In this document: one piece after another, positions 32,570-44,165 of the stretch
Numbering within the stretch: the stretch's first letter is position 1
How the letters are laid out: the number at the start of each line of letters is the position of its first letter
Assembly (NCBI RefSeq): GCF_023065955.2
Contig: NW_026623008.1
Span: 21,510,001-21,574,000 of the forward strand
Direction of reading: 5' to 3'
Length of the DNA: 64,000 nucleotides
DNA from: Ursus arctos
Lineage: Eukaryota; Chordata; Mammalia; Carnivora; Ursidae
The notes under the pieces: model-generated
Seen by the model: the letters and a program-made list of their open reading frames with translations, nothing else
The model's database searches: none
What the model was told of the DNA's origin: nothing
Program-made: the position numbers and the translations under genes

Positions 32570-33380
32570 CGTGCTCACAAGTGACCCACTCTCCCCTACA
32601 GCCCCACCCCCTCAGTCCCAATGCCACTCACCCCTGCAGGCCCCTCTGCCCCTGAGGGGTCAGCCCTCTGTGTACACCTGTGCCTGGGAGGGGACCCTGG
32701 CTGGGAGGTGGGGGTGGGGGGAGGTGGAGAGGGCTCCAGCTGGACTCCAGGGCAAAGGGGAGGCCCGCCCACCCCGACCCAGACTGCTGCCAAGTGTGGG
32801 GTCCATCAAAGGATCTGGGCCGCCCCCTCCGGGCACCCAAAGCATAACTTGGGTCTGACCCCACTTCGCAGGTGGGGAAGCTGAGTCCCAGAAAGTCGTG
32901 GTCTGCCTGGGCCTCTGGGGTTCAGGGGCAGAGTGCAGACGCCTGTCCCAGGACCCTGACCCCCAGAGCCAGCTCCCTCCTGAGGCCCCATTGGGGCACA
33001 TCCAGGGGTCCTCCATTCACCTGCCCCCACACCATCCCGCCAGCAGGGACCCCAGGGAATGGCCTTCCACGAGGGACTCCTGCTGACTGGGGGAAGGGAA
33101 GGAGACAATAGTGGAAGGCTGAGGCCCAGTGAGGGCAGGAGAGTGGCTGCAGCCCACACAGCACGTCTCCTCTCCTCCATCCCAGGAGACAGCAGAGGGT
33201 GCAGGCCCCATGGCTGGTCACAGGGGCTGGGCACAGGGGCTGGGGCGCGGTGGGGCAGGTGGGCCGAGGAGGGCAGCGTGTCAAGGTGAGCTGGGCATGG
33301 GTTTGGGGATGGGCAGACCTGGGTCAACAGTCTCTCACCATATGCAAGTTATTTTTATAAAAGATAAACCTGGGTCCTGT
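32570..33380. other. GC-rich sequence, no exon recognised
   Basis: Searched on the minus strand for the PTPRU transmembrane exon, which should precede the 32157-32186 exon; not found. Many overlapping open frames are due to GC content. An eroded MIR scrap may lie at 32865-32910. Confidence 0.4.
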
Positions 33381-33384
33381 CTCT

Positions 33385-33495
33385 CTTCTTTTGCCTAAAA
33401 CCCTTTATTGGATTCCAGGAGATCTTACAATGAAGTTGATAGTCCTTAACATAGCTTACGAGGCCTTCGGTGATGTTACCACGACCTAATTCTGG
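33385..33495 (+). repeat. L2 fragment
   Basis: aaaaccctttattggattcc, gttgatagtccttaacatag and cttacgaggccttcgg match the L2 block around the actcct-tagcatggc-ctacaaggccc phrase. Confidence 0.65.
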
Positions 33496-33899
33496 GAGAG
33501 CCTGGTGTGGGGAGGCCTGCAGGGGAGAAGTGCAGGGTCTCTGGGCATCCTTCTGGAAGGACTTGGCTGGCCTTCCATCCATCCCTCGGAACTACCTCCA
33601 GGGTAGATGGCTGAGGGCTCGCAATGTCACTCTTGAGCCCCGTGTCTTGGTTCTGCAGCAAGCATGGCCAGGGCCCCTTCAGAAGCTCTTGGCTTTGAGC
33701 CTAAGAGCAACAGAAGAGCTTAGAAATGGGATGGAAGGGACTGACCTTGTGCCCTTTTCCCCCAGGTCACCAGGATACTTGGAGGCTCGAGTCTGCAACT
33801 CGGAGCCTGTCATCTCCCGGTCCTGACAGCTGATTTGCGTTCCCTCGTCTGCATTCCCTCTGATGTGTGTCTCCCGGTCCCAACTTGTGTGTTTCTATT

Positions 33900-34065
33900 T
33901 ATTTTTCTCACTTTACTGAATGGCTTTTGCTGTGAGCTCCGCCAAACCCTCGGTGGAACAAAGCCGAGAGTAAATAAACGAGTGCTGACAAATTCAAATA
34001 TTTCTAGTCACAGCCTCGGTCACGTCTTGGCGTGTGACACCCATCCTGACAGCTGCACTCTGGGA
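33900..34065. other. Unique block, possible conserved element
   Basis: Includes gagagtaaataaacgagtgc, tgacaaattcaaatatttct and tcacgtcttggcgtgtgaca. Non-repeat, AT-richer than its flanks, no coding frame recognised. Confidence 0.25.
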
Positions 34066-34317
34066 AGTAGAGATGCCTTTTCCCGGCTCTCCAGCTGTTT
34101 CTTTCGAGCTTCGGAGCTGTGGGGGAATCACTCCAGTGCCCAGGGATTGGGGCCACCGAGGTTCATCCCCTGTCACTAGCGCACTGCAAACACCAGCCCA
34201 GGCCCCTCTCGGCCTCCATCTCCCAGGCCAAGGTCAGGCCTCCGCTGGCCCCACGCCCTGCCAGGAGGTGATAATCAACTTTAGCTATGAACAAAGCATC
34301 TGGATCTGGCATGATCC

Positions 34318-34425
34318 CCATTATGCTTAAGGAAAGAGAGGCTCAGAGAGGTGAAGGGACATGTCCAAGGTCACACAGCAGGGTCCTTTGGAGACTGGGA
34401 CTCCCAGCTCTTCTGTGGATGCACA
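34318..34425 (-). repeat. MIR SINE fragment
   Basis: Inverted MIR: gagaggctcagagaggtgaa, gtccaaggtcacacagcag and gactgggactcccagctctt. Confidence 0.75.
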
Positions 34426-35305
34426 CTTCCCCCACCAAAGCTCCTCTTTGGCCCTTACTGTGTCCCGGGCTCCTGCCCAGGACCCCAGACTGGTCAGAGA
34501 AAAGAGAAGGTGTCGTTGGGGGTCCTGACTCCTCCCTTTCCTGGGTGCCCCCAATCTCACAGGCATGCTCACACACTGCCACCTCACCCCGGCGCATACC
34601 CCACACACATACAGACCACATTCATTGGCACATACCCTCCCACGCACGCCTGTGCTCTCCCACACCCCTCCTGCTTCCAGCACATTCTACCTGGTAGAGG
34701 CAGCCCTCAGCTCCCTTAGGAGGTAAAGGAGGGGGGCCATGTTCTTGGTCATGCTAGGAAGATGGTCTTCTCTGGCCCCCTGTCCTGGCCTTCGAGAAAG
34801 CCCATCCCAGTGTCTCTCTGAGCAGGACCCTCCAGAGAAAAGCTGGGAAGAAGGGAGCCGTCCTTCTCGATAGGATGTCTGCGTGGGGGTCCTCTGGATG
34901 GGCCTGGCTCGTCACCTCTCCTGGCTGGACATTCTCTACTGATGTCCTGACAGTCACTGTCAGATACCTGTGGCCTCAGAGGAGAAGATGTTTCCTGCCT
35001 GCCCAGGATCACAGAAGTCGTCCTTCAGACACTGGGAACCCTGGCTGGGAGGCTGAGGGAGGGCAATGCCAGGGGGCCTGGGTCGGGGCTCTGGGTCGGA
35101 GAGAGGGCCTCTCCCTTCCTGCCTCTGAAGGGCTCACTGGGGCCCTGGGCAGCCTCAGCAGCATCGTCAACTGCGCAGTCTGGCCCTTTATTGACCCCAG
35201 AATTCCTGGGAGAGGGGCTGTAAGCGGGGGAGGGTGCCCTCAGCTGGGGCCCCTGTAAGGCTTAGGCCTTTCCCCAGAAGACCCCATCTCCATATGGAAG
35301 GAACG
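34425..35305. other. GC-rich sequence, no gene recognised
   Basis: No repeat or exon that I can name; frames of up to about 137 codons overlap on both strands. Confidence 0.35.
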
Positions 35306-35495
35306 GGGTCTGAGGGCAAGAAAATGGAGCTGTGTGACTTTGGACAAGTACCTTGACCTCTCTGTGCCTCGGTTTCTTTGTCTATAAAATGGGATAATAA
35401 CAGTCCCCTACCTCGTAAGGTTGTTTTAAGTGCCCTGTCCTGCATGCAGGTCACTGCATACAGGAAGAGCTCAATAAATGCGGCCACAGGGATTA
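35305..35495 (+). repeat. MIR SINE
   Basis: Plus-strand MIR: gtgtgactttggacaagtac, cctctctgtgcctcggtttc, tataaaatgggataataaca, acctcgtaaggttgttttaa and agctcaataaatgcggcc. Confidence 0.85.
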
Positions 35496-36229
35496 GGCCC
35501 ACGTTTGTGGCTTCCAGCTGTCTGACCTCGAGGAAGTCATTGCCCCTCCCTGCGCCCTTGTCCACGGCCCTAAACAAGGACCATTCTACCAGCAGCACGG
35601 CACCGCAGGTCCCTGTGAAGATCTCATGGGATCGTGAGGGATTAAAAACAGCCCAGGGTGTCTGCTGCGGGTCTGCGCACCCCCAGGTCAGCATAAGGCA
35701 CTGAGCATGTGTTTATTACCGGCCGGCTCTGCGGCTCCCCCTCCTGCCTCACCCTATCCGGCGTCACTCAGAGGTCCCCTGGCCCCTCCAGCTGTTTGCT
35801 AATGAGCCGCAGGCTTCGGTAATGAGGCTGCTTCATCACGGAAGATTCTGGAACAACCTGGGAGGGAGGGGGGCCGGGTTGGGGAGGAGGGAGGAGATGG
35901 GGTACCGGGCTCCCTGTTGGCCTGGCTGCTCCAGAGTCTGCCACAGAATCAGTCTCCTCAGTCTAGAGCAATCATGAAAGGGGAGTGAGGGGCACCCCCC
36001 AACCCTTATTGTGAAACTCCCCTTGCCCATGAAATGCAGGGAAGCAAGGACCTGTAGAGGAGTTCAGGCCATCCCAGAAGCCCTCGCTGGTCTCCCCAAC
36101 TTTCAGGCTGGCCTTTCCCCAGTGAATCCCAGTCTTGCCCCAGAATAACCACGAAAACCCCATCAGGGGTCCCTGCATCTTTTCCTGGACCCTCTGGGGC
36201 CTGCAAATCTCCTGCTGCTCCTCTCTGGG

Positions 36230-36440
36230 CCCCAGGACGAGCCACACCCTCCTCACCGCCAGGCCTTTGCACGTGCTGTTTGGCTGTTCCTGTGTCTCCA
36301 CTTCCCTCCTTGGGCTCCAGCTGCCCCCTGAGCTGCTCCAGCCCAGCTCCGCTCTGCGCTATAAGCCACAGTTCTCTTTTCCTTCCCCCGCGCGGGACTG
36401 GGAGCCCCTCAGGGCGCTGCGTCTGGCTCAGTCACCACTG
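36230..36440 (+). repeat. L2 fragment
   Basis: gccaggcctttgcacgtgct, gtttggctgttcctgtg and a cysteine/leucine-type L2 block follow in order; eroded. Confidence 0.45.
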
Positions 36441-36474
36441 ATTCCCCAGAATGCAGGGTGCTGCCTGACACCTT

Positions 36475-36562
36475 AGCCAGCATTTATTGAGCACTGACTG
36501 TGTGCCAAGGCTCCGCTCAGCCCTTTACAGGCATATGTCAGTTAACCTTCAAGGTCATCGTC
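36475..36562 (-). repeat. MIR SINE fragment
   Basis: catttattgagcactgactg, tgtgccaaggctccgctcag and agttaaccttcaaggtca match the inverted MIR 3' end. Confidence 0.65.
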
Positions 36563-36594
36563 AAGGATATACTGGTCTTCTCTAGACAGCACTG

Positions 36595-36815
36595 GGGCTG
36601 GGAGCCCAGACTTGAAGGCCAAACCTGTTGGATTTGAACCCAGCTCTGCATTTGATGATTGAATAAACATTAATGGAGTTACATCAGCTCTCTGTCTCCT
36701 GGTTTCCTCAGGCAAGATGGAGTGAGTAATGACAGCACCTGCCTCTGGGGAATTAGAGACTAAATATATTTAAGGGGCTTAAAACAATGCCTGGCGTGGT
36801 GTAAGTGGTGACTGT
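36595..36815 (+). repeat. MIR SINE
   Basis: gttggatttgaacccagctc, ctctgtctcctggtttcctc, agtgagtaatgacagcacct and acaatgcctggcgtggtgta give an eroded plus-strand MIR. Confidence 0.65.
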
Positions 36816-36819
36816 TAGT

Positions 36820-36920
36820 ATTGTCCGCATTTCACAGATGAAGAAACCAAGAGCAAAGGAAAGTCCTTTGCCCAAGATCTCAGCAATGAGGTGGTACAGT
36901 TAGGATGTGACTCTAAGATT
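36820..36920 (-). repeat. MIR SINE fragment
   Basis: tccgcatttcacagatgaag, aaaccaagagcaaaggaaag and tttgcccaagatctcagcaa are inverted MIR motifs, directly after a MIR in the other orientation. Confidence 0.65.
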
Positions 36921-37639
36921 TCCTGACCCCAAAGTACTCTCCTTAACTAAGCCTCAGGATCTTTGCCCTAGTAAGCCTCATTTTCCCCATCTATAAGTTA
37001 CAGGGGCCGGGGTAGATAATGCTTCGGGTTCCAGCGTAAAACTCTTTGCCTCCATGATTCTGGGTAGAGATTCCAGAGTTGGAGAAAGCTTCAAAGGCCA
37101 AGGGCTCCTTTAGTACATTGCAGCCAGATCTCATCTACAGGCCCTGGAGGCCATGCCAGGTATCTGGTAAGCAGTGGCTGGTGGGCTGGCCTGAAGTGAG
37201 GTGGGCCAGATTTAGCAGGTGAGACTTTGGGGGAGATATTTCCACAGACGCCCCCAGTATTACAGTGCACTTGGGCTCCAAGTGGAACCTGCCACAACAA
37301 GTCACAGGTAGAAGGTTCAGGAACACCATCTGCTTCTATAGGAGCCAGCTGACAGCATTCCCTTCAGAGCTGGAGCTGCTTGTACAGACCCTGCTTTCTG
37401 CAGAGTCCTTGGGAGGGGTGAAAGCTCTGAGCTGAGACAGACAGAAACTATTTTCTGATGCTTTATACACCCTGTCCCATTTTTACCCCCTACACCCTTC
37501 TGCAGAAAGAGTCAGTCATTCCCAAATCCAGCCACCCCTTAACTTCCTGCCTTACCCTAACTCACCCCTCACCCAATGCCATCTCTCATCCAGTTTCAAT
37601 AGTCTCTGTGCTGGGCACCTGTTGCAGTCCCTGCGGATC

Positions 37640-38045
37640 ATAGTAGATAGAGGAGACCTCCCTAAGATCCAATTCAGACTGTACCCTTTTCTGTCCACTG
37701 AATTCTTTCATGGCTTCTCATCACCCTCCTCCACTGGCCTACAAAGACCTAAGTGATCCATTTCCTTGCTTCCCTCCATAGTCACTGGCCTCTTTGCTGC
37801 TCTGGGGGTACACCAAACCCATACTCACAACAGGGCTGTGTCACTTGATGCTCCCTGTGCCAGGGAGGCTCACAGATTCACCTGCCTGGCTCTGTTTTTG
37901 TGTCTCTGGTCTCAGCCTAAATGTCACCACCTCAGAGTGGTCTTTCCTGAACTTCTATCCAAAGGAGCCCCAGGGCCCCAATCCCTGTGCTCTTAGTGCT
38001 CCTCATCACTTCCTCTTCAGGCTCTGTGCTATTTATGGAGGACAC
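37640..38045 (+). repeat. L2 segment
   Basis: ttcatggcttctcatcaccc, ggcctacaaagacctaagtg, cagcctaaatgtcaccacct, cagagtggtctttcctgaac and tccaaaggagcccc follow the L2 order. Confidence 0.6.
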
Positions 38046-38124
38046 AGCAGTGGACAGGACCCGTCCCTGTCCTTGGACACTTGTGACTCTATTGATATGG
38101 TAAAAGGATTGGAACTAATATTAG

Positions 38125-38192
38125 TTGAGGACTCTTTCTCTCTCTCACTCACACATATACACATACACATATACAGACAAATATACAAATGC
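38125..38192. repeat. CT/CA/TA mixed simple repeat
   Basis: ctctctctcactcacacata, tacacatacacatatacag and acaaatatacaaatg form an interrupted simple repeat. Confidence 0.75.
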
Positions 38193-38309
38193 ATCTGATG
38201 ACGCCACACAGGAAGCACATAGGTTGCCATGGAAATATGTAATGAGTTGGTGGGGGGCTGACCTATTGTGGGTTAGGGAGGGCTTCTCTGTTTCTATCTA
38301 GAGTAACAC

Positions 38310-41300
38310 TAAAAAATCTAAAGGATGGGGCTTCTGTTTTCCCCAGGTGGGAGTATCCTCAGTCTTCCCTGGTCTTTCTGTTTACAACTAAAAAACCCTG
38401 GACGTAATGCAACACCAAGCACAGGAAGACCCCCAGACAGAGAAAAAGCTAGACTGCGTAGGGACCTCAGAAGCTGAGGAACAATGTGGCGGAGAGTTCC
38501 CTGGGTTTTCTTATTGCCTTCCCTGAATCCTGGCAGAGTCTTGCTAAAGCCTCCAGCCCAGAACCACTAACAGATACTGACTAAAACAGCTCCAAGAAAA
38601 ACCTTCACTGTAGCCAAAGGACAAGGAAAAGCGTCGCCTAATAACAGAAAACCTTTTTGTCAAAATCTGCCTTACTCCAGCCAAAACACAACAGAAAACC
38701 TTTTCTCCTCCTACTCCCCCTGGCCTGCATTTTCAGGGTGTGAATGTTCCATTCCACTCCACCCTCACCATGTGTAAGCAGGCATGGATGATCTGGTTCC
38801 CCTGCCAGGATAGTGTCAGATGGGTGTAGCCATGAGCTAAGCCTCCACTCCCACCTGGCATCAGTGAGACTTACTTGGTGATAGAAGGTGGGGTTATTCA
38901 CATTTGATGTTCCCATCCAACATCCAACTGGTATTTGCAGGCCCTAGAGAGAAGCTGAGTCTCTACCCCAACCTGCTATTGGTGAGGCAGAATGAAGTAG
39001 TGAGAAGCAGGGTGAGTTGGCAGCCTGCTTTTCTCTCTCTCTCCCTCAGTGTCAACAGGCCCCAATGGGGAAGCTCAGCTCTTCTTTTACCCTGTAGCAA
39101 CAACGTGGTGTGAGTCAGCCCTCAGCTTCCTCCATCTCTGGTGTCAGTAGGGCACAGAGGGAAGCTGAGCCTAATATCCCCATTCAGAAGAAACAAGGCA
39201 GTAGAGTTGGTGCCCGATTTTTCAGGCATGCCAGGGGGGAGCTGAGCACACACACCCCTCTGGCCTCTTGCTACAACTGCTAGGAAAAAAAAGAAGAAAA
39301 AAAATTAAATAGGATTCAGAGTCTTATAAAATGTTCAGGATACAATAAAAGAAGGAGCACTCATCATACCAAGAACCAGGGAAATCACAACCTGCAGGAG
39401 AGAGAGAATCAATAAGTGGCAACACTGAGATGAATCAAGTGTTGGAATGATCTGACAAGGACTTTAAAGCAGCCATCACAAAAATGATTCCATAAGCAAT
39501 TATGAATTCTCTGGAAACAAATGAAAAAACATGTCAGCAAAAAATAGAAGTTATAAAAAATAACCAAATGGAAATTATACTACTAAAATACAAAATAAAA
39601 GAAAAAGAAAAGAAAAGAAAATTCAGAGGACAACCCAACAGTAGAATGGACATGGTAGATGACAGAATCCATGAACTCGAGTGTAGATCAATAGAATTTA
39701 CTCAGTCTGAACAAGAGAGAGAAAACAGACTGAAAAAAAATGAACAGTTTCAGAGACCAGTGGGACGATAGCAAAAGAACTAACAGTGATATCATGGGAG
39801 TCTCAGAAGGAGAGGACTGAGAGTGGGACTGAAATGTATTTGAAGAAATAATGGCTAATAACTCTTAAACTTAGTAAAAGACATATACCTACAGATTTAA
39901 GAAGCCGCACAAACCCCAAATAGGATAAATCCAAAGAAACTGATGTGAAGCTGATGCCAGATCACATCATAATTAAATGCTCAAAAACTAAAGACAATGA
40001 AAAATCTTGGAAGTAGCCAGAAAGAAACTCTATGTTACTTATAAGGTACATCAGTCTGAATGTCAGTGGATGACTCTTTTGAAATTGTGGAGGCTCCAAT
40101 TAAGTGGCACAACAGTTTCTAAGGACAGAGGAAAAAGAACTGTCAACTATGAATTCTGTATCTGGCGAAAATATTCTTTGAGAATTAAGGGGAAAATACA
40201 GTGGGTTTTTGTTTGTTTGTTTGTTTACCAGCAAATGTATCCTTAGAGAATGGGTAAAAGTAGTCTAAACAGAAAGGAAATGATAACAGAAGGCTTGGAG
40301 CTTCAGAAAGGAATGAACATGATTAGAATGGATAGGGGTACATAGAATAGACCATCCTTTTTCTTATGAGTTTAAAAACTCATATTTGGTGGTGGAAGGA
40401 AAAATTGAAAACTGTGGAATGTGGCATCCGGGGCATGCAAAGGAAATATTTAAGACTAGCTTAAAGTGTGGAGGGACCTAAATGGAAGTAGGGTGTCTAT
40501 ATTTAACTTGCAGTGGTAAGTGTCAATATCAGCAGAGTGCAATAAATTGTGTATGTATATTATAATACTTAAAGCAAAACTAAGAAAACTGTACCAAGTG
40601 ATATATTCAGAGACACTATAAACAAATCAATATAGAATCCAAAAAATACATTTAGGTAACCCACAGGAATGTAAGAAGAGAGATACAGAGGAATGAGAAG
40701 CAAAACAGACAAAGTGAAAATGGCAGACTGAAGCCCTCACATATCAATAAATACATGTAAATTGTTAAAATCATTGATGAAAAGACAGAGATTGGCAGAG
40801 CAGACCAAAACCAAAACAAAACAACGAGAACAAGCAAAAAACCAAAAGAACACATAATCCAACAATGTGCTGTACACAAGTAACTCACTTGAAATACAAC
40901 AACTTAGATAGGGTGAAATGAAAAGAATGGAAAAAGATATATCAAAAAAATCTTAATTAAAAAGTAGGAGGGGGGCGCCTGGGTGGCTCAGTCGTTAAGC
41001 GTCTGCCTTCGGCTCAGGGCGTGATCCCGGCGTTCTGGGATCAAGCCCCGCATCTGGCTCCTCCGCTATGAGCCTGCTTCTCCCTCTTCCACTCCCCCTG
41101 CTTGTGTTCCCTCTCTTGCTGGCTGTCTCTCTCTTTGTCAAATAAACAAATAAAATCTTTTTTTAAAAAAATAAAAAGTAGGAGGGACCATGGTATTATC
41201 AGATACAGTAGTCTCCAGAGAAAAGAACGCTACTAGAAAGAAAGAGGGATATTACATAATAATTAAAGGGTTAATCCACCAAGAAGACATAACAATTTTA

Positions 41301-41595
41301 AATACGTATGTACTAAATAACAGAACCTCAAAATACATGAAGTAAAACTGATAAAGTTGAAAGGAGAAATGGACAAATCCAAGATGACAGCTGGAAAACA
41401 TCAAGACCCCACTCGGAATTGAAAATCAGCAGGCATAGAAGAACGGAGCAACACAACCAAGAGGATGCAACTGACAGCTACAGAACACTTCATCCAAAAC
41501 ACGCATTTATTTTCAAGTGCTCATGGAACATTTTCCAAGATAGACTATATCCTGTGCCATCAATAGCAATAATCACAATAAAAAGTCAGTGGATG
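38310..41595 (+). mobile_element. Old L1: 5' UTR, ORF1 remains, start of ORF2
   Basis: The longest L1 here. A 5' UTR (38310-39270) includes gaacaatgtggcggagagtt, aacctttttgtcaaaatctg and, from about 38830, imperfect tandem monomers marked gaagctgag (near 38952, 39070, 39160). ORF1-derived text follows: gacaaggactttaaagcagc, the 90-codon remnant at 39502-39771 (charged, coiled-coil-like) and gtctcagaaggagaggactg. After a gap of L1 text comes an ORF2 endonuclease stretch (41300-41590) whose translation contains YRTLHPKHAFIF and IFQDRLYPVPS, close to the conserved YRTLHP and TKIDHILGHK blocks. Stops and indels break every frame. A SINE sits at 40973-41172. Confidence 0.85.
40973..41172 (+). mobile_element. 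Young Can-SINE with perfect 14-bp target repeats
   Basis: Near-consensus: gggcgcctgggtggctcagt, cgtctgccttcggctcaggg, cgtgatcccggcgttctggg, ctccgctatgagcctgcttc, a CT-rich body and an aataaacaaataaaatcttt tail. It is flanked by aaaaagtaggaggg at 40959-40972 and 41173-41186. The subfamily is the kind abundant in arctoid carnivores and is the best taxonomic marker in the window. Confidence 0.98.
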
Positions 41596-41599
41596 GGTT

Positions 41600-42780
41600 T
41601 AATAGCTGAATAGAGGAGACAGAGAAACAAACCAATCGACTTGAAGACAGAACAACAGAAATTACTCAGTCTGAATAGCAAAGACAGAATTTGGAGAAAA
41701 AAAAAAGAACAAAGCCTCAGGGACTTATGGGACTATAACTAAAAATCTAACATTTGTGTCATCAGAATCCCAGAAGGAGAAGGGAAGGGAGGATCTGAAA
41801 AACTCAAAGAAACAATGGCTGAAAACTCCCCAAATTTGGCAAAAGACAGGAACCTATGGATTCAAGAAGCTGAGTGAATCCGAAATAGGAAAATCCAAAG
41901 AAATATATACTAAGACTGAACATCATCAAACCTCTAAAAGTTAAAAAAACAAAGAAAATATCTTAAAAGCATTGAGAGAGAACCAACACTTTATAGGGTT
42001 AAATATTTGGATGACAGGTTATTTTTCATCAGAAACCATGGAGGCTACTAGAAAGTGGCACCCAACATTTACATGCTGAAAGAAAAGAATCCTATATTCG
42101 GTGAAAATATCCTTCACAAATGAACAGGAAACCAAGACATTTTCAAATGAAGGAAAACTAAGATAATTTGTTGTCAGAAGATCTGTCCTAAGAAATGGCT
42201 AAAAAATTCTCTAAATGGAAGAGAAACATGAAAGGAGGATTTCCAAGGGTCACCTGGGTGGCCCAGTTGGTGAAGGGTCCAGCTCCTGATTTTAGCTCAG
42301 GGCATGACCTCAAGGTGGTGAGATCGAGCTCCACATGGGGCTCCACACTATCAGGGAGTCTGCTCGAGATTCTCTCTCTCCCTCTGCCCTCCCCCTACCA
42401 TCATGCTCTCTCTCTCTGGAAAAAAAAAGGAAGATTCTCGAAACATCAGGAAGAAGAAAGAACATAAACAAAAATATGAATAAATACACTAGACTTTTCT
42501 TTCCCTCTTAAGTTTCCTAAATTATGTTTTATGGTTGAAAAAAACACCGTAACTCTGGTGTGGATCTAAATGTATGTAGAAGAGGTAGTTAAAACCTTTA
42601 TATTAATAATGGGGGAGAGTAAAGGGAGGTAAGGCTTCTCCATTCCACTGGAAGTGGTAGAATGATGAGGTCAGTTGAGCGGATAAGTTATGCAGATACA
42701 ATGTAACACACAAGGTGAAAGGCGCTATACAGAGATCCACTCCAAAACTATACAGATCAATAAAAACTGAAGTCTAGAAA
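41600..42780 (+). mobile_element. Second L1 segment repeating ORF1-type sequence
   Basis: After the endonuclease stretch the sequence returns to ORF1-type text homologous to 39640-40260: gaaattactcagtctgaata, atcagaatcccagaaggaga, aaacaatggctgaaaactcc, gattcaagaagctgagtgaa, ccatggaggctactagaaag and cctatattcggtgaaaat. It then runs into aacatgaaaggaggatttcc before a SINE. The segment continues after the SINE to about 42780, and reading frames are broken. Confidence 0.75.
42247..42428 (+). mobile_element. Diverged Can-SINE
   Basis: gtcacctgggtggcccagtt, gctcctgattttagctcagg, gcatgacctcaaggtggtga, a CT body ending gctctctctctctgg and an A-run. Flanks aaaggaggatttc and aaaggaagattct are probable imperfect target repeats. 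Confidence 0.9.
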
Positions 42781-44030
42781 AATTCAACAATAGACAGGAA
42801 GGCGGGAGAAAGAAATAAGGGATATTGGTCTAGAGTTTTCTTTTTGTGTGCTGTCTGGTGTTTGGCTCAGGGTAGAGGAGCGGCTGCTTGAAAGTAACAC
42901 AAGTTTCTTCAACTGAACAACAGGAGGAACAACAGACCCCACCTCTTCGGGGCGGCTCTGAGGCTCAAGGTAACGCGTGGGGAAAAAAGGCATAAATGCC
43001 TGGCACACGGAGTATGTAATTTGCCTTTGATAAATGATCACTATAATTTTTGTTTAATAACACGGTCTCTCTTTCTAATTCAAGGTCACCCTGGACTGTA
43101 GTCTGAATCAATCTATTTTTCTTGTAGTTTTACAATTTATGTTCCAAAATGGATCTGAAACAGCTTATAGTTATACTTCTGATGCAATATATATATGCAT
43201 ATAGACATCAGGATGATGGAGGGGGGGATGAACACCTACCAGTTCAATAAATGATGTCATTAGATCTGTCATTAGATCTCACATTCTGGCAGGACCTCTC
43301 CTCTAGATGGTTCCACAGTGGAGACCATGCTCATACCATATTGTCTCCAAGTTCATAGAAATCCCAGAATTCAGCCCCCTTGGCTTGGATTGGGTCATAT
43401 GCTCCTTTCTGAACCAGTCGCTATGGCCGGGGGTGATGCAAGACTCCGATTGGCCAGGCCTGGAGTTCTGTCCCCCTCCTTCCATCTGGGGTGGAGTGAT
43501 TTCTGCAGGACCCCCCGGAACTAGAGGCCAGCCCAGAGGCAAGTTGCTTTCTAACCAATATTTTTCTTGGTTTTTACCTGGATAAGGCATGGAGCTAACA
43601 AATATACACTTTTTTCTTTCGGTCTCAGGAACCTTTTCACTGCACAGGGCACTGGCGACCAGATTTTAGCAAAGGGTCTTTGTAGTCTTTGCAACTACAG
43701 TTCATTGATGGATTTACAAGGCAGGGGAGGTGGTTAAGTCCAGCTAGAGGCTGTTTTCACATGTCTCCTCTTTTAATTTCATGATTATGTCCTGGCGCAG
43801 AGCTTTGTGAAACATCAGGGGTAGCCGGGGGATCCCAACACCCATCTGTTCCAGATGTAAATGCAACTGATATGGGGAAAGAGGAGTGGGGAGAGGGTGT
43901 CTGGGCCAGCAGAGCGCGCCTCCCTTCTCTTTGGAGCTGCGGGGTGGCTGGGAGGCTCCATCACCAGAGCCCAGCCGCTCTGCACACCGGACGCACTATC
44001 TGGGGATTTGGGTCAGGTCAGCAGCCTTGG
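42780..44030. other. Mixed sequence, no gene recognised
   Basis: An AT-rich part includes atatatatatgcatata near 43185. The part at about 43380-43480 (cttggattgggtcatatgct, gactccgattggccaggcct) looks like an old interspersed repeat that I cannot name. No gene is seen. Confidence 0.4.
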
Positions 44031-44034
44031 TCCT

Positions 44035-44165
44035 CTATTGAGCTACTGTTTCTTGGACACCTACTATGTGCTCAGGGCTCTACGTGGATTTTCTAACTTA
44101 AACTTCACAGTGATTGTATTACAATACAGATCGTATAGTACAGACAGAGGGAACTAAGTCTTACA
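44035..44165 (-). repeat. MIR SINE fragment
   Basis: ggacacctactatgtgctca, gggctctacgtggatttt and aacttaaacttcacagtg are the inverted MIR 3' end. Confidence 0.6.

Noticed and set aside
40973..41172. tRNA-like head of the SINEs as a tRNA gene
   Set aside because: The head is a diverged tRNA-Lys relic within a retroposon; the cloverleaf is not intact and a SINE body follows.
41419..41613. 64-codon frame as a gene
   Set aside because: It is a fragment of L1 ORF2 endonuclease sequence, interrupted on both sides.
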